Origin: Arctopsyche grandis
Lineage: Eukaryota > Arthropoda > Insecta > Trichoptera > Hydropsychidae
DNA length: 64,000 nucleotides
Reading direction: 5' to 3'
Assembly: GCF_051622035.1 (NCBI RefSeq)
Contig: NC_135360.1
Location: forward strand, 32,629,206-32,693,205
This document shows, in pieces, positions 34,201-46,300 of the stretch. The first letter of the stretch is position 1, and the number at the start of each line of letters is the position of its first letter. Position numbers and translations under genes: made by a program. The notes under the pieces were generated by a model, which saw nothing but the letters and a program-made list of their open reading frames with translations, was not told the DNA's origin and made no database searches.

Positions 34201-37200
34201 TGCATTTCATTTGCTGGGTCGACACGTGACAATACATTATTGTATGCGTGTTGACCCGAGATTAGATCGATTTCGGTTTATTTAAAAAGGCAATATATCT
34301 CTACATCTTTCCAGGTACAAGAGTACAAAGATTCACTGAAGACCAAAGCGGAACAGTTGATCACCAAAGTATTTCCGGCGAAAATAGTCGAACTCAACGA
34401 AATACTCGAAACGCCAAGTTTTCAAAATAGAAATTTCACCGATGTGCATCAGGTATTGTTTTCTTATATTTGTATGAGTTTGTTGTTTTATTTGATGAAT
34501 TTTAACATTTGTGCTTTCACTTTGCAGGAATTAAACATACCGGTACCACCAGCGGTGTCAGTTAATAGTAATAATTGTTCAGACGGTGTCCCACCGGCTA
34601 AGCGCTCCCGCGTGGACGATGATGCATCTGACGTTCCCGGAACTCGCGTCTACTCCTTGCCGAATGGATCTGTACCTTGCAATAAACCTCTTTGTGATCT
34701 TATACACATAGTTAAGCCGCGTATTCGCCAACTCGTCGAGGATTCCAATCTAGTATGTCAGCCTACGGTAACCATCTCCAGTACGAGTGTTACATTGTGT
34801 GTATTAATTTGTGTTCCGTTTGTCCCCTTAGTTAAAAATGTGGATTTCGTTCATGATACCTAAGATAGAAGACGGAAACAACTTTGGTGTGTCTATTCAA
34901 GAAGATACGCTCGCCGAAGTGCAGAGCGTCGAGTCCGAAGCGGCCGCTTTCTTCGATCAAATATCACGGTATTTCACATCGAGGGCGAAGATCATTTCGA
35001 AGGTCGCCAAATATCCGCATATTGAAGATTACCGACGCGCCGTTCAGGTAGTTTGAACTTTCGAGTGTCACTCGAAACATTTGGACGGTTTGTATCTTGA
35101 AAATTTACACTTTAAAGCAAATATTCACTTGTCAAATTAAACCAAACTATGTATAGTAGTTTGCCGTCTTCATTTTGGATGTCAGAAGATGGGAATGTCT
35201 CGACCCTCGGGCATGACGGAAGCGACGATGAAGATGTATAATATGCCATAAAGCATTAATAATTCAAGATTTTCTGATGATACACTATTCCAAGAGGAAT
35301 TGGTGGAACTTTTTCATCACCTGGAAGAGGAAAGCAATGGATCTGGACTGAAATTATGGTTATTAACAGAGTTGATGTTCTTCAAGATATGATGAACCTC
35401 TTGAATATGAAAAGAGCAAATCAGATGGTGTATTTGGGTTCTGCCATTTATGTCGACGGTAAAAGCACGAAAGAGGTTAAAAGAAGAATCCAGATGACTG
35501 GATCGAAAATGCCTCATCCGTCATCAATTTGTAAAGATCTTAGAATCTCGAGAACAGCAAAAATTTGTCTTGTCCAATCTCTAGTCTTCTCAGCAGTGGC
35601 GCCTTGTAAGAATTTACAGTGGCAGGGATGAATTGGACTGTAGTAGCTTGTTGATCATACTGTGACCGAATGCAAACAAAAATAGCATGCATGTGTAATA
35701 TATTGGGAGGGCTGCAGCCCCATGGGCTACATGGACGGCAAAAATAGCTTGCATATTTTATTTTATTATATACATATATACCAAGAAGGCCTAACAGGTA
35801 AACCCCAATGCGCCTGCCCAATTACAAACATTGCAGCATTTTTATTACATAAGTCGCTGAATTACGAGACATTGAAAACTCGAAATTAACGAGATATCTA
35901 TGATTTGTACATACTTTTTATTGTACATTAGCCATACTCAAATAGTGGTGACATAGTAGGTAGGAAGGTTTTTAGCCAATTCAATTGAGGAACCGTTTCA
36001 ACAACGAAATCAGAAAAATGGGCAAACTCTGATAGGAAACAATCGAACTGGAGCACAAATATCCAAATCTGACCAGCAGCGTTACAGATATATTCACAAT
36101 AAATTCTTTTCAATCGAGGTCAACTCACGGGATCGAATCCGGCGCCTCTTGGTGCTAGGCAAAAGTCCAACCACCGAGCCATGCTGCTGGCTAATGTACT
36201 ATAATAGGAGGGTTACAATTCTGAAGCCCATATGGGCGACAAAAATAGCTTGCATGTGTACTATACTGGGAGGGCTGCAGCCCCGCAGTCTCTAGTGCTC
36301 TTTTTATGGTGTGGAGACTCAGAAAGAGTGACAGGAAACGAATTGACTTTTTTGAGTTTTGGTGCTAGAGACTACTGAGTACATTGTACAATGGCTTCAG
36401 TACTTAAGAGCTGGATAGACTTTTCTGTTAGCTTTTCTGTTATGCAATTATTCTGCCGTATTGTTTGTAAAGAACTAGAATACTTGGAGAAATTAATAGT
36501 TCTATGCGGTATGAGTTACATTCAGTGGCGGCTCGTGAAAATTCATAGAAAATAATTGGGCTGTAGTACCGGTGATCAAATGCAGACAAAAATAGAATGC
36601 ATATGTACTCTCCTGGGAGGTCTACAGCCCTACAGCTCATATAGACGGCAAAAATAGCATGCATTTGTACTATACAGGGAGGTCTGTAGCTCCGCAGCAT
36701 ATACCCAGCAGCATAGCTCGGTCGTTCAGCTTCTGCCTAACACCAAGAGGCGCCGGGTTCTGTAGTTTCTGAGTATATCCGGTCGTTTCCTATCAGAGTT
36801 TGCCAATTTCTCTGATTTCATTGTTGAAACGGTTCCCGATTAAAAAATTGTCTAAAAACCTTCCTACCTACTATGTCACCACTATTTGAGTGTGATTAAT
36901 GTACAATAAAATTTATGTACAATTCATAGATGTCTCGTTAATTTGCGAGTTTTCAGTGTCTCTTAATTGAGCGACTTGGGTAATAAAAAATGCTTTGGGG
37001 TTTCCCTGTAAGTCTTTCCCTAAAATAAATAAATATAGACGAGCCGCCACTTGTTACATTATCTTTATATTATGATTTTATTTGGCTAGTGAATATTTAC
37101 TTGAAAGTGTCCATTTTCAGATTATTAATCGTCTAATTCGTTTCTAGCTTGTTTATACAATTGTATGTATTTGATTTTAATATGATTTTCTTTTTACTCT

Positions 37201-37349
37201 TTTAGGAGTTGGATGAGAAAGAATATTTGTCGTTGTGGCTCGTCATGTGTGAAATACGTAATAGATACTGCTCGTTGCACGACATTGTCATTAAAAACTT
37301 GGAGAAGATTAAGAAACCGCGATCGTCGAACGCCGATTCTTTATACTAA
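31238..37349 (+). CDS. PSME3: Proteasome activator complex subunit 3 (REG-gamma, PA28-gamma)
   Basis: Forms the heptameric nuclear cap that opens the 20S proteasome for ATP-independent degradation. Five coding exons: 31238-31258, 34315-34452, 34528-34752, 34832-35047 and 37206-37349. Total 744 nt, 247 residues, phase 0 at every junction. The seven-codon first exon (MADTAKK) joins VQEYKDSLKTKAEQLITKVF. The central insert carries the nuclear-localisation-like PAKRSRVDDD. The diagnostic activation region is WISFMIPKIEDGNNFGVSIQ. The C-terminal SSNADSLY is the tail that docks in 20S pockets. The length agrees with insect and human homologues (245-254). Intron 1 (3 kb) and intron 4 (2.2 kb) are filled with mobile DNA. 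The first exon is the least certain part. Confidence 0.93.
31316..31435. repeat. C-rich low-complexity tract
   Basis: Runs of CCCC(A/G)CCC(C) on plus, hence G runs on minus. The tract starts about 60 nt inside PSME3 intron 1. Several four-run sets could form a G-quadruplex on the non-transcribed complement or an i-motif. Confidence 0.7.
31907..32601. mobile_element. Tc1/mariner-type MITE in PSME3 intron 1
   Basis: TA at 31905-31906 and 32602-32603. Ends CAGTTGAAATGTATTTTACT and the inverse AAAATACACTTCAACTG. An extra internal end (AAAATACACTTCAACT near 32245-32262) suggests a second, nested or tandem copy. No transposase is visible. Confidence 0.65.
33236..34000 (+). mobile_element. Non-LTR retrotransposon 3' end, degenerate
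   Basis: Frames broken by stops read as the C-terminal region of a LINE reverse transcriptase: AFLLGALGFNSLKSCR, then PPVARTNMLATSPISRAIYL with a stop after CAELVD at about 33903. The terminal part also occurs reversed at 19330-19570. It sits in PSME3 intron 1 in the sense direction. Confidence 0.65.
35290..35600 (+). mobile_element. RTE-type LINE internal fragment
   Basis: The frame from 35356 has the reverse-transcriptase thumb block of RTE elements: MVYLGSAIYVDGKSTKEVKR, then ISRTAKICLVQSLVFS. The flanks are missing. It lies in PSME3 intron 4. Confidence 0.7.
35645..35770 (+). repeat. Copy of an approximately 65-bp GGGAGGGCTGCAG repeat
   Basis: Unit: CAAAAATAGCATGCATGTGT, TGGGAGGGCTGCAGCCCC, then a CATATGGACGG-like end. 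Further copies are at 36220-36295 and 36550-36705, all in PSME3 intron 4. Confidence 0.65.
35765..36192 (-). repeat. tRNA-derived SINE, near full length
   Basis: Reverse copy. 3' hairpin first (AAGAAGGCCTAACAGGTAAACC), then the body GGAACCGTTTCAACAACGAA, then the head GATCGAATCCGGCGCCTCTT and CCACCGAGCCATGCTGCTGG. Confidence 0.8.
36215..36705 (+). repeat. Further copies of the 65-bp repeat
   Basis: Units at about 36225-36290 and 36570-36705 (two in tandem), matching 35645-35770. 36290-36545 between them is unassigned. No coding role is seen. Confidence 0.55.
36703..37030 (+). repeat. tRNA-derived SINE copy
   Basis: Head CCCAGCAGCATAGCTCGGTC and CACCAAGAGGCGCCGGGTTC, body CATTGTTGAAACGGTTCCC, and a 3' end missing half of the hairpin. 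Opposite in orientation to the copy at 35765-36192. It lies in PSME3 intron 4, about 175 nt before the last exon. Confidence 0.75.
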
Positions 37350-37908
37350 TATTAGTCATTCCATTATGTCGTAATAATTGATTTGAATGTTTTTTTGTTT
37401 GTTTTTTTTTTTATTTTGTTTACGGGTGAATTGACAATTTTTTTCGTACTGCAATTTTGATTTGTGTGCATATGAATAAGAATCCAACATTTGAAACTGG
37501 TTCGTTTGAAAATAAAATTGAAGCAATTGTTGAATTTTATACATACATATATATTGTTACTGTCCCGTTAAAACTTATTTTCCGATTCGAGCATTTTTGT
37601 CTTTGAATTTGAATAAACTTTGTGCGTCAATGACGTCGTCACTCGTCCTATTGGGAATGTTCAAAGCAGCGGTTTTTGCATGTGATGCTACAAATGTATT
37701 TAAACAATTTTCATGTGATTTTATGTTATCTCATTCAACTTAGGATATATTCAAAATACCTTGTAATATGTTTTATGATAACGAAACGTGACCGCTGTGT
37801 TTGACAACTTTTTTCTAAAATAAAAATAATGTCACTTTAAAAATGTTTTATTTTTTCTATATTTTACCATGATGCCATTATTAACCTGGGCGATAAATTT
37901 GAATTGCG
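37350..37908. other. 3' flank of PSME3
   Basis: Likely 3' UTR with AATAAA at about 37511 and again at about 37611. No other feature is recognised. Confidence 0.4.
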
Positions 37909-38600
37909 TGCGATTTAACTGTACATTGAGAAAATTTTTATAAAATATAGAGTGAAAAAAGAATAAGTTATAGGCGTTTAAACAATTGAAATCTGACATG
38001 GCGAAAAGTGAAAAAAGTCTAAACAAACGCTGGATAAACGTCAGGCACTTATTCGTAGGAGAATTTTCAAACGCGTCTAATACGATATTTTTTCACCATC
38101 GTAATGGCGGAGGATACATTTACTTATATTTATGACCCAAATGAGCAATATGGCAAAGTATGACAACGATCGGATAAGAGGCAAAATTTTTTCAGAATTG
38201 TAATCGTAAGTGAAACGTATAAGAGGTATGTAATAAAAATCTGACATGGCGAAAAGTGAGAATAGGCTAAACAAACGGTGGATAAACGGCGACGACTATC
38301 TCGCTGGGCAGATTTCAAACGCGTCTTACACGATATTTTTGCACCATCGTAATGGCGGAGGATCCATTTACTTGTATTGATGAGCAAAATGAGCAATATG
38401 GCAAAGTATGAAAACGAGCGGATAAGAACCCAAATTTTTTCTGACTAGAAATCGTCAGTGAAAGTAAGAAGAGGTTAGTAATTATATTGATGACTAAATA
38501 GAGCAAAATGACAAAAGTTTGAAAACGATCGGATAAGAACCCAAACTTCGTCAGACGACAAAATCGGTTCTGAACTAAGAAGGGGTTAGTTATTAGTAAA
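37909..38600. repeat. Approximately 230-bp repeat units, tandem
   Basis: Three diverged units with CACCATCGTAATGGCGGAGG, GAGCAATATGGCAAAGTATG and ACGATCGGATAAGA. The same family is at 14780-15353. Minus-strand frames here recur with the units and show no recognisable protein. Confidence 0.6.
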
Positions 38601-38991
38601 AATACTTTGTGTATTAAAAAAAATGTTTGTGCATTAAAATTTTGCATTATTTTCAGTGCATTAAACCATCTCGTATTGTTCATCGAATAAAATATTTTGG
38701 CATTATCATTGAGAAATATGAAACGATCATTCGAAAAAATAGATTTTAGCATTAGAATACATAGATACAAAAAGTGGCATCGTTACAGTCAACTGTCAAA
38801 AGTGTTGAATGTTGTTTACGTATTACTTATGAATATGAATGATGATGTCAGGTCGTAGAGTCGAAACCTAGGTCGTAGATGTCGAAGATCAAAGAGTAAA
38901 AAATAAGGAATCCAGTAGAGAGAAGCGTTCGTTGTTGTTGGTTTGTATTTTGGTATATAGTTCATTTGCATTCCCATTTGAAATCATATTC

Positions 38992-39415
38992 AGCAGTATG
39001 CCTCGGTGGCTGCGTTTATGTTTAGCACCGAGAGGCTACCTGGTTCGATCCCGTGCTAATCTTTAATGCTGCTGGTCAGACTTGGATATTTGTGACTCAA
39101 GTCAATCGTTTCTTATTAGAGTTTGCCAATTTATCCGAACTCATTGTTGAAACGGTTCCTCCATCAAATTTGCAAAAAATCATCCTACCCGCTGTCACAA
39201 ATATCCGAATTTGATTTATGTACAATATGTAAAAAATTATGCACAAGTCTAAATCCATAGATGTCTCTATGGAATAATTCTTTAATTAATTAATTGTTAA
39301 TTTCGTGTTATTCAGCCTATCGCAATACAGCGATTTATGTAATAAAAATCTTGCAATGTTTGTAATTAATTGTCTGGGGAGGCGTATTGTTAGGCCTTTC
39401 TGGTACATTAATATC
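38992..39415 (+). repeat. tRNA-derived SINE, near full length
   Basis: Head CAGCAGTATGCCTCGGTGGC with CTGGTTCGATCCC. Body GTTTGCCAATTTATCCG and CATTGTTGAAACGGTTCC. Decayed 3' hairpin near 39374-39407. Confidence 0.75.
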
Positions 39416-39431
39416 TATGTAAAATATTCAA

Positions 39432-39666
39432 ATATTACATATAGTAGGTAGGATGGCTTTGCCAATTTGATGAGGAACCATTTCAACAATGAAATCAGAG
39501 ATTAATTGGCAAACTCTGATGAGAAAAGATTGACTTTGAGTTGCAAATATCCAAGTCTGACCAGCAACACTCCAGAAATTCTCTCCAATCGATGTCAATC
39601 TAGGGCTTGAACCTGGGAGCTTCTCAGTGCAGCATTAATGTAACCATTTATCTATACTGCTGGCTT
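39432..39666 (-). repeat. SINE copy, 3'-truncated
   Basis: Reverse copy with ACCATTTCAACAATGAAATC and the head GGGCTTGAACCTGGGAGCTT. It faces the copy at 38992-39415, forming an inverted pair. Confidence 0.65.
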
Positions 39667-39904
39667 GTTAAGTGTTTTTAATTAATCGAAGAATACGTAT
39701 CAAATCAAAGTTGCAGTATATTACTTTACCTATTATGTATAACTGAAAAGTGGACATAATAACACAAGTAATACTACATATATTTTTTAATTATTTATTT
39801 GTTCATTTTTAATACACGAATTCTTCTAACAGTAATTTAAAACATTTTAAAAAACGACCATATTAAAACATATATTGTGGATTGTTGAAACAACTAATCT
39901 CTGC

Positions 39905-39985
39905 CTTTTGTAACTAGACCTTGTCAAGATGCCTACGCTTTGGTCAAAAATCTGTTCCCGCCATTTGCAAAGTCTAGTTACAAAG
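39905..39985. repeat. Inverted repeat in the 3' flank of the Dpy-30/ankyrin gene
   Basis: CTTTTGTAACTAGACCTTG pairs with CAAAGTCTAGTTACAAAG, with one or two mismatches. It lies about 90-170 nt past the stop at 40072, upstream of an AATAAA (about 39791-39800), so it is probably in the 3' UTR. Confidence 0.55.
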
Positions 39986-40071
39986 AGCAGCGTATAATCG
40001 TAAAGGAAAACACTATTTTAATGTGATTAGATGTCAAACGAGAAAATTTGCTAAAGTTTGCGTGACAATTT

Positions 40072-43000
40072 CTAATAAGAGTCCTCCTCTTCTTTGAGTC
40101 TCAGAATTTCAGACTTGTTCATGAAATAGTAAGACGGCTGTCTACCCTTGAGATCCTTCAACACCCTCTTAGCACCAGCTTTTATGAGAATTCTGCTCAA
40201 TGACTCGACATTGTCCGCACCCATGGCGTAATGAAGAGCAGTACGCTCCAACTGAAAACATTCCAATAGTAATTAGTAGAGAACCTACACTAATATGTTT
40301 AAAGATTTCATATTATGTACAACCAGTGCTATCATCCAGTTTCTGAAACGAGGGGTTTTCAACAAAAATTTCTTCCAATAGATAATATAGTTACAAACAG
40401 AGAAATGTTATAATAATAGAAGTCGCTTTAGGCGTTATATTGTTGTCAAGTGACGATTGTCCACAGACATTCCTAAATAATTTTAGCATCAGTCGTATTT
40501 GATGCTTGGTGCTCAACGTATGTCCGATAAAAACTTCTCAATTTGTTTATATTACTCGCATGATGGGCAAGTGCATCGTTAAAACTTGCACAATGCATTC
40601 AAAAACACACAATAAACAACATGGGATACATTTTTATAAGTAAATTGATCATTCAAGTGACATATTATTCAATTAACATCGTAGTTTGACAGTTTTTAAA
40701 AGTGTCATGGCGATCGCCCGCATTCTACATAGCATTTCAGGGGTGGCAACAGAGAAATGTAAAAATTATTTTTAAATAAATGTAAAAACATTTCTCTTGG
40801 TGGCGCCGAATACTCAATTATATTAATAACCAATTATTTAAGTTAAATTAATATTAAAATTGTTCATTTTATATTATACATATTTTTGTTGAAACTATAC
40901 ATTACACGTTAATTTAAGATTTCCCAAGGACAGACAAATACAAAAAAGTGGATAAAAATAATCCGCAAACTGAGAAAAGAAACGGATTGACCGCCAACGC
41001 CCAATACCACCATATACTCAAATTGTAAATAAGTCTGTATCAAAATAAAACTTTAATTTCTGTAGTGAATATGTGATGACCCTGATTGTATTCCGTGCGT
41101 TTTAGCGTAACTATGGAGACGTACCGCGTAGTATTGAAACAATTTATTTATTCGTAAAGGCACTTCTATTATTATAACATATCTCTGGCTATGACAGGTT
41201 GTATATGTATCTACGGTCATTAATTAGAGCATTATAGTATAAACGATATAGGACAAGTTTCTTTTTTCTTTAGTGTAATTAATATAAACAAGTGAACATT
41301 CAAAATCAAACTCTTTCATTGAAACTTTAAGAGGGCTGGACACCAGCGCCTTGTCAATACAAACGTATTACACTTTTCCCTTCCTTAATTATGGCACTAG
41401 AGAAATTATTTTTTAATATTTTATGGATATCTACCATTGGCATGCATCTGTGCTTTTATTTTTTTGATTAGTCATTTTTTATAGGAGCTAGGAGCCGCCA
41501 AACATCTATAAAATCGCCTCTTTTTTACACCCACGAAAAGAGTCCAGCGTGCTTATTTAACGATCGATTTAAAAAAAAATACGCGCACAGGTGCATAGAA
41601 AATATCTTTCTCATACCGATGATGACATTTTTTTTAAAATTGGTCCAGTTTCGGAGGAGAAAACTGGAGAATACGAAACCTCGGTTTTGTCGATTTAAAA
41701 TAGGTATTATCTTTTCGAGGCGCAACTGTCGCATTCAATCAATATATATATTGATATATGTACATATATATTATGGCATTCACTCAATATATATATCGAA
41801 GAAAGGAACGGTAACAAAATTAAAGTTTCGGGTATCCAGCCCTTTTAAGAATAAGCTTCTATTGAATGTGCAATTATCTTTACTCAGAAATATTATACAT
41901 GTGAAAGGTTATTTACAAACGTATTTAGTTAAAGTTTCCCGAGTATTTAAATTTTGATCGAAGGTTTTTGAAAACCGGCTGGGTGACAGCACTGCCTGCA
42001 ACTTCTAATTACATTGTCCCCGATCCTGAGTGTCTCTGGGAATGCCCGAGCAATGTATTCGGCCAGCTCGTCCTGCTGTGCCAAGACAGCGATGTGGAGA
42101 CTGCATCGACCGAAGCCATTCTTGGCAACGGCCATCGTTCTTCCTGATTGCAAGGTGTTGCTTTGATTTACCAATATTGCTCTGGCTTGCTGCACGTCTC
42201 CTTGTCGGATACACTGGTGTAGACGCTCACGTGAATCCTGTCACATTTAAATGCTTACAAGTTGTGCATGTCATGTTGTAATCACACTTTTAAACCACCA
42301 ATAACTACCTCGAAACTTTGTATTTGAGACATGAAGGCAGACATTTCAGATTGACCTCGTTGCGATGCGATTTCCGCTATAGGAGTACCTTCATCGTCCA
42401 CCACGTCCAGGATGTGATCGTAGCCTTCGATTAAAAGATCAGTCATCTTCTCAACTTCCCCTAAAAATATAATATATGTACATACATACTGCATCCGCGA
42501 GGGCTACAGACGCTCCGGAATTTCGGAGAGGTCTACCTTGGGGCGACCCATGTTGACGCAGATAGCAACGTATGTAGGAAGATTCGTCTTGAGGTCGATC
42601 CACCTTTAGGTCACCTCAACCTGTATGCGCTTCGACCTCAAGACGAATCTTTCTACACACGTTGCTGTCTGCGTCAACATGGGTCGTCTCACGGTAGACC
42701 TCTCCGGAATTCCGGAACGTCTGTAGCCCCAGAGCACAAAAAATCAAATTGAGTTTGTATTAATCCAGCCAGGACCGCTCTTAGGGGTGATTTGAAGGTG
42801 CAGAATACCCGGGCGCCAAGCTCCACGAAAAATAAATTAAATTTACATCGACAGCATCCGTTAACATGCTGACCAACGTTGATCGTCGGCGAAGTCATAC
42901 AAACATCATCCACAGTGACATCTATGGAGAATTTCATCATAGAAATTGGCGAACCTCAATACGCTGAATAGCTTGAGATTTGCAAGAGAGATTGGAAAGG

Positions 43001-43319
43001 AGATCCTAATTTACGAGACGATCAACCTGGAGTCACAAACCAAGGTCTGGCCAGCAGCTACTAGCGGGAATCGAGCCGTGCTCTACTTCGAAAGCATAAC
43101 ATGCTCAGCTGATGGGATCGAACCCGACAAACTCTCGGTGTTTAGTTTCAACACATCCAACGAGCCACGCTGCTGGCTAAATATACACAGATGTTAACGC
43201 TTTGAATGCTGACCAAGGCTGATCGGCATTTTGCCAACAACTCCATGGGCCTAAAAACCCCGATAGGCGTTGTATTTGGAGCACGTATAAAGTAAACAAG
43301 AATACTACCCGCTAAGTCT

Positions 43320-43380
<61 letters not shown>

Positions 43381-46300
43381 TTCTGATGATAACAACAATA
43401 TTTAATTTTTTATTTGTTTAATTTTTTGGGGGGGGGACACAAATTTTGGATTTGCACCCAGGCGCCAACTACCCTTAGAGCGGCCCTGAATCCAGTCTTG
43501 TTTCTGTTTTCATATTTCATTACAACACATTGGTTTCTTTTTAAAATAACATTTTTGGTATTACTTTAATTTAAATTATTAACATCCATTTCTTTGCAAA
43601 ACTATCTATTGAAATGTCAATGGGCAAAACATTATTAGAAAACAAAAACATATAAATCACAATATTGAAATATGGTTAATTATGTAGAGTAAATAATAAA
43701 ATAATTATTTCAATGCTGCTTTGAACTAAATATGTAGAGTGAATTGTATGTATATAGACCTTGACGGCTTATTGTCATTGCTCTATGTGCCAAATCTTTA
43801 GCTGAAACTACATATATATGTATGTATGTATGTATACTAACCTCTTGCAGCAACTTCCAACAACCAATTATCCAATTCGGTGGTATTATCTGGAATATTT
43901 GCCTGGATGGATACATCCCTGGCAGTACGATAGAGCTCGTCCCTGTAAGCTGGACTAACTCCAGCTTCGCGGACCAGTTGAAGAAGAGCACCTCGTCCGT
44001 GGGATCTGGCAGCTGCAAAGTGGAGCATCGATTGTCCATGCTCGTCCTACATATTAAAATTCAAATAAGATTTGCTAATTGGTCAAGTTTCATAAAACTG
44101 TAAGTGGTGCATACTCGATTGTCACTGCTAAAAGCTGCTTCTGGAGCTCCTGGAGTGTTAGGAGCTGGAGGAGTCGGTGGAACTGGATATTGTCCTTTAG
44201 GCGCGGTGAGATTTTGCGATGTAATCACTGCGTTTATAGGCTGATGATTTTGCTGATCTTCACCAGTCTCCTGTAGAAGTTCAGCAATCATTGTATAACC
44301 AAAAACAATAGCAGTCACATTATTTAAAACAGTTAATTTTGATCGTTACCTGTGTTTTCAATCTGGGTTTATTCTGATTGGCGAAGTTGTAGAGATAAGT
44401 GGCTAGAAAGGCGATAGGATCTTTGGGTCTCTGATTGGCCACTTCCGTCAATCCTTTAATGAGAGGGTCTCCAAGTGCTGTAAAGACATCCTGCACGTTA
44501 TCACTTGAAGAAGAACCGGCCATGTTTGCAAAACGATCGATCATAACAACGGACGCGCGCAAAAGTAAAACAGATCGTAATAATGGTTCGAATTTTTTCG
44601 TTAGGAAATTGTCCTCTGTAATTTTTTCGAGTGCTTATTACCGAAATCGACCTCGACAAACTTCCTAATCATACATTGACACGCGATAATCGACGTTATT
44701 TTAATCACAAAGTCTAAAATTGAACGAGCGAGTGTGCGGAAAAACGTGAGTCTTGCTTACACGAGGCGAGGTATCTGCCCTCTTCGGTCCTGAATATCGG
44801 TATATCCACTTGTCCGTTGTGCCCGTTGTTGGTAGGCTCTGAAAGAAGTTATCAATTATTCAAAAAAGCCACGTTTCAATCGATGACTACCAATACGCTA
44901 ACGTATCCTAAATCGATCGCCGTGACACGAATAGTAATTGAGCGGAGCTCAAAGGGTGGCTCGATTAAATAACATTCAGAGTTTTGGTTCTAAAAAAGCC
45001 AAAACCCAAGACTTAACAACCAATCTGAAATGCACTGCGTTAATTAGCATGAAAGTGTTGAGAAATCAAACTTAATCAATCAAATTAGTTGTATAACGAC
45101 CACTTTTTAGTCAAGTACATATAGGACTATTCACAAATATCTATTATTTTACTAAACATACATACTAGATTGTTATTAGAGCTCGTTTGTGGAAACTTGA
45201 GCTCTCCTGTAGTAGAAGCATATTAGTGCATGGGCAATTCGAGTGACGCAAACGAATGCAAAACTTTTAATGATACTTTATAATGGGTCTCTTTGAGGCC
45301 TTCATAATGGAAAGGACTCTTTTATTCTCAAGTGATCTTATATATTTGCTGCTATTTGAGTCCCATTGAAACAGCTGATCATCGAATATGCTACGGCCTA
45401 TTTGATCAGTGCCATCTGTTGATTAGTACTATTTTTTGTTTTGGATAAAATAGGAATCGTAGTTATCATTTTTTCATTGGCATAAAGCAGGGTTTACACA
45501 GTTTAAGAATAGAAAATGGATGAACGATAATTCACTCAATTTAAATCAAGTTTAACTGTTTCTAAATAAATTATGCAAGGGCAACCTTCGTTCGAATCGA
45601 TTTCTTAAAATTGAAAAGCTTTCAATGTGTTTGCTGAACTTTATTATTGTATTATGTAATAAGTTGAAAGCATAAAAGGAGAGTACACAAAAGGTTCATA
45701 AAACCCATACACGGAATAAACCTCTTTGAATTCGTTTATCTACCGTTTCAATCTGTGATCGTGTATCGGATCTTTATATGAATTAGTATGAAATTTGGTT
45801 TTATTTATGCGACAAAACAAAAACAAAACCGGAAGTTGACATGCGAGTACTGTAATTGATTTTTTATTATTTCAAATCGACTTCCGGGTATCGGAAAGTT
45901 CGTACATTAAAATTTTATCATAACTTCCTCAATTTAGTTCTCGTTTCGTTTAAACCAAACTATTAATGATGGTATATTTACACCTACATAGACTATAATA
46001 ACAGTGTAATTAAGGAAAATAAAACATTGCAAATCTACATTAAAACTGTGGGGTGTATTTTTTAGAGGTTTGTTTTTTTTGAATAAGCAGAAGATTTTTC
46101 AGCAACAGCCAATTTTACAATTGACAGCTGATATTTACTTAATTTGGTTTGCCATTTTACCATGACTAGACTTGCGCCAGAACAATGCTTGCAAATTGAA
46201 TTGCGCAAATTTATTTCGAAAGTATGTGAGACGATGGACGACTTGGAAGCCAACATTCGCCACGTTATTGCCGATATACGGCCCCAGCTGCTCGAAAAAG

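Larger units (their letters stand above)
42770..43488. mobile_element. hAT-type element with 8-bp target duplication
   Basis: Ends CAGGACCGCTCTTAGGG and the inverse CCCTTAGAGCGGCCCTG. Flanks AATCCAGC (42762-42769) and AATCCAGT (43489-43496) are an 8-bp duplication with one change. Inside are a SINE (42890-43178), a piggyBac-like end (GCTTTGAATGCTGACC at 43199) and an AT microsatellite. No transposase. Confidence 0.7.

Noticed and set aside
38315-38770. 151-codon minus-strand frame
   Set aside because: Same repeat family; frame not preserved between copies.
44523-44562. Start codons at 44544/44523 for the Dpy-30 gene
   Set aside because: Splicing at the acceptor before 44477 rebuilds the Dpy-30 lead-in and brings all exon phases into register; the upstream open frame is probably intronic. 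Kept as an alternative.
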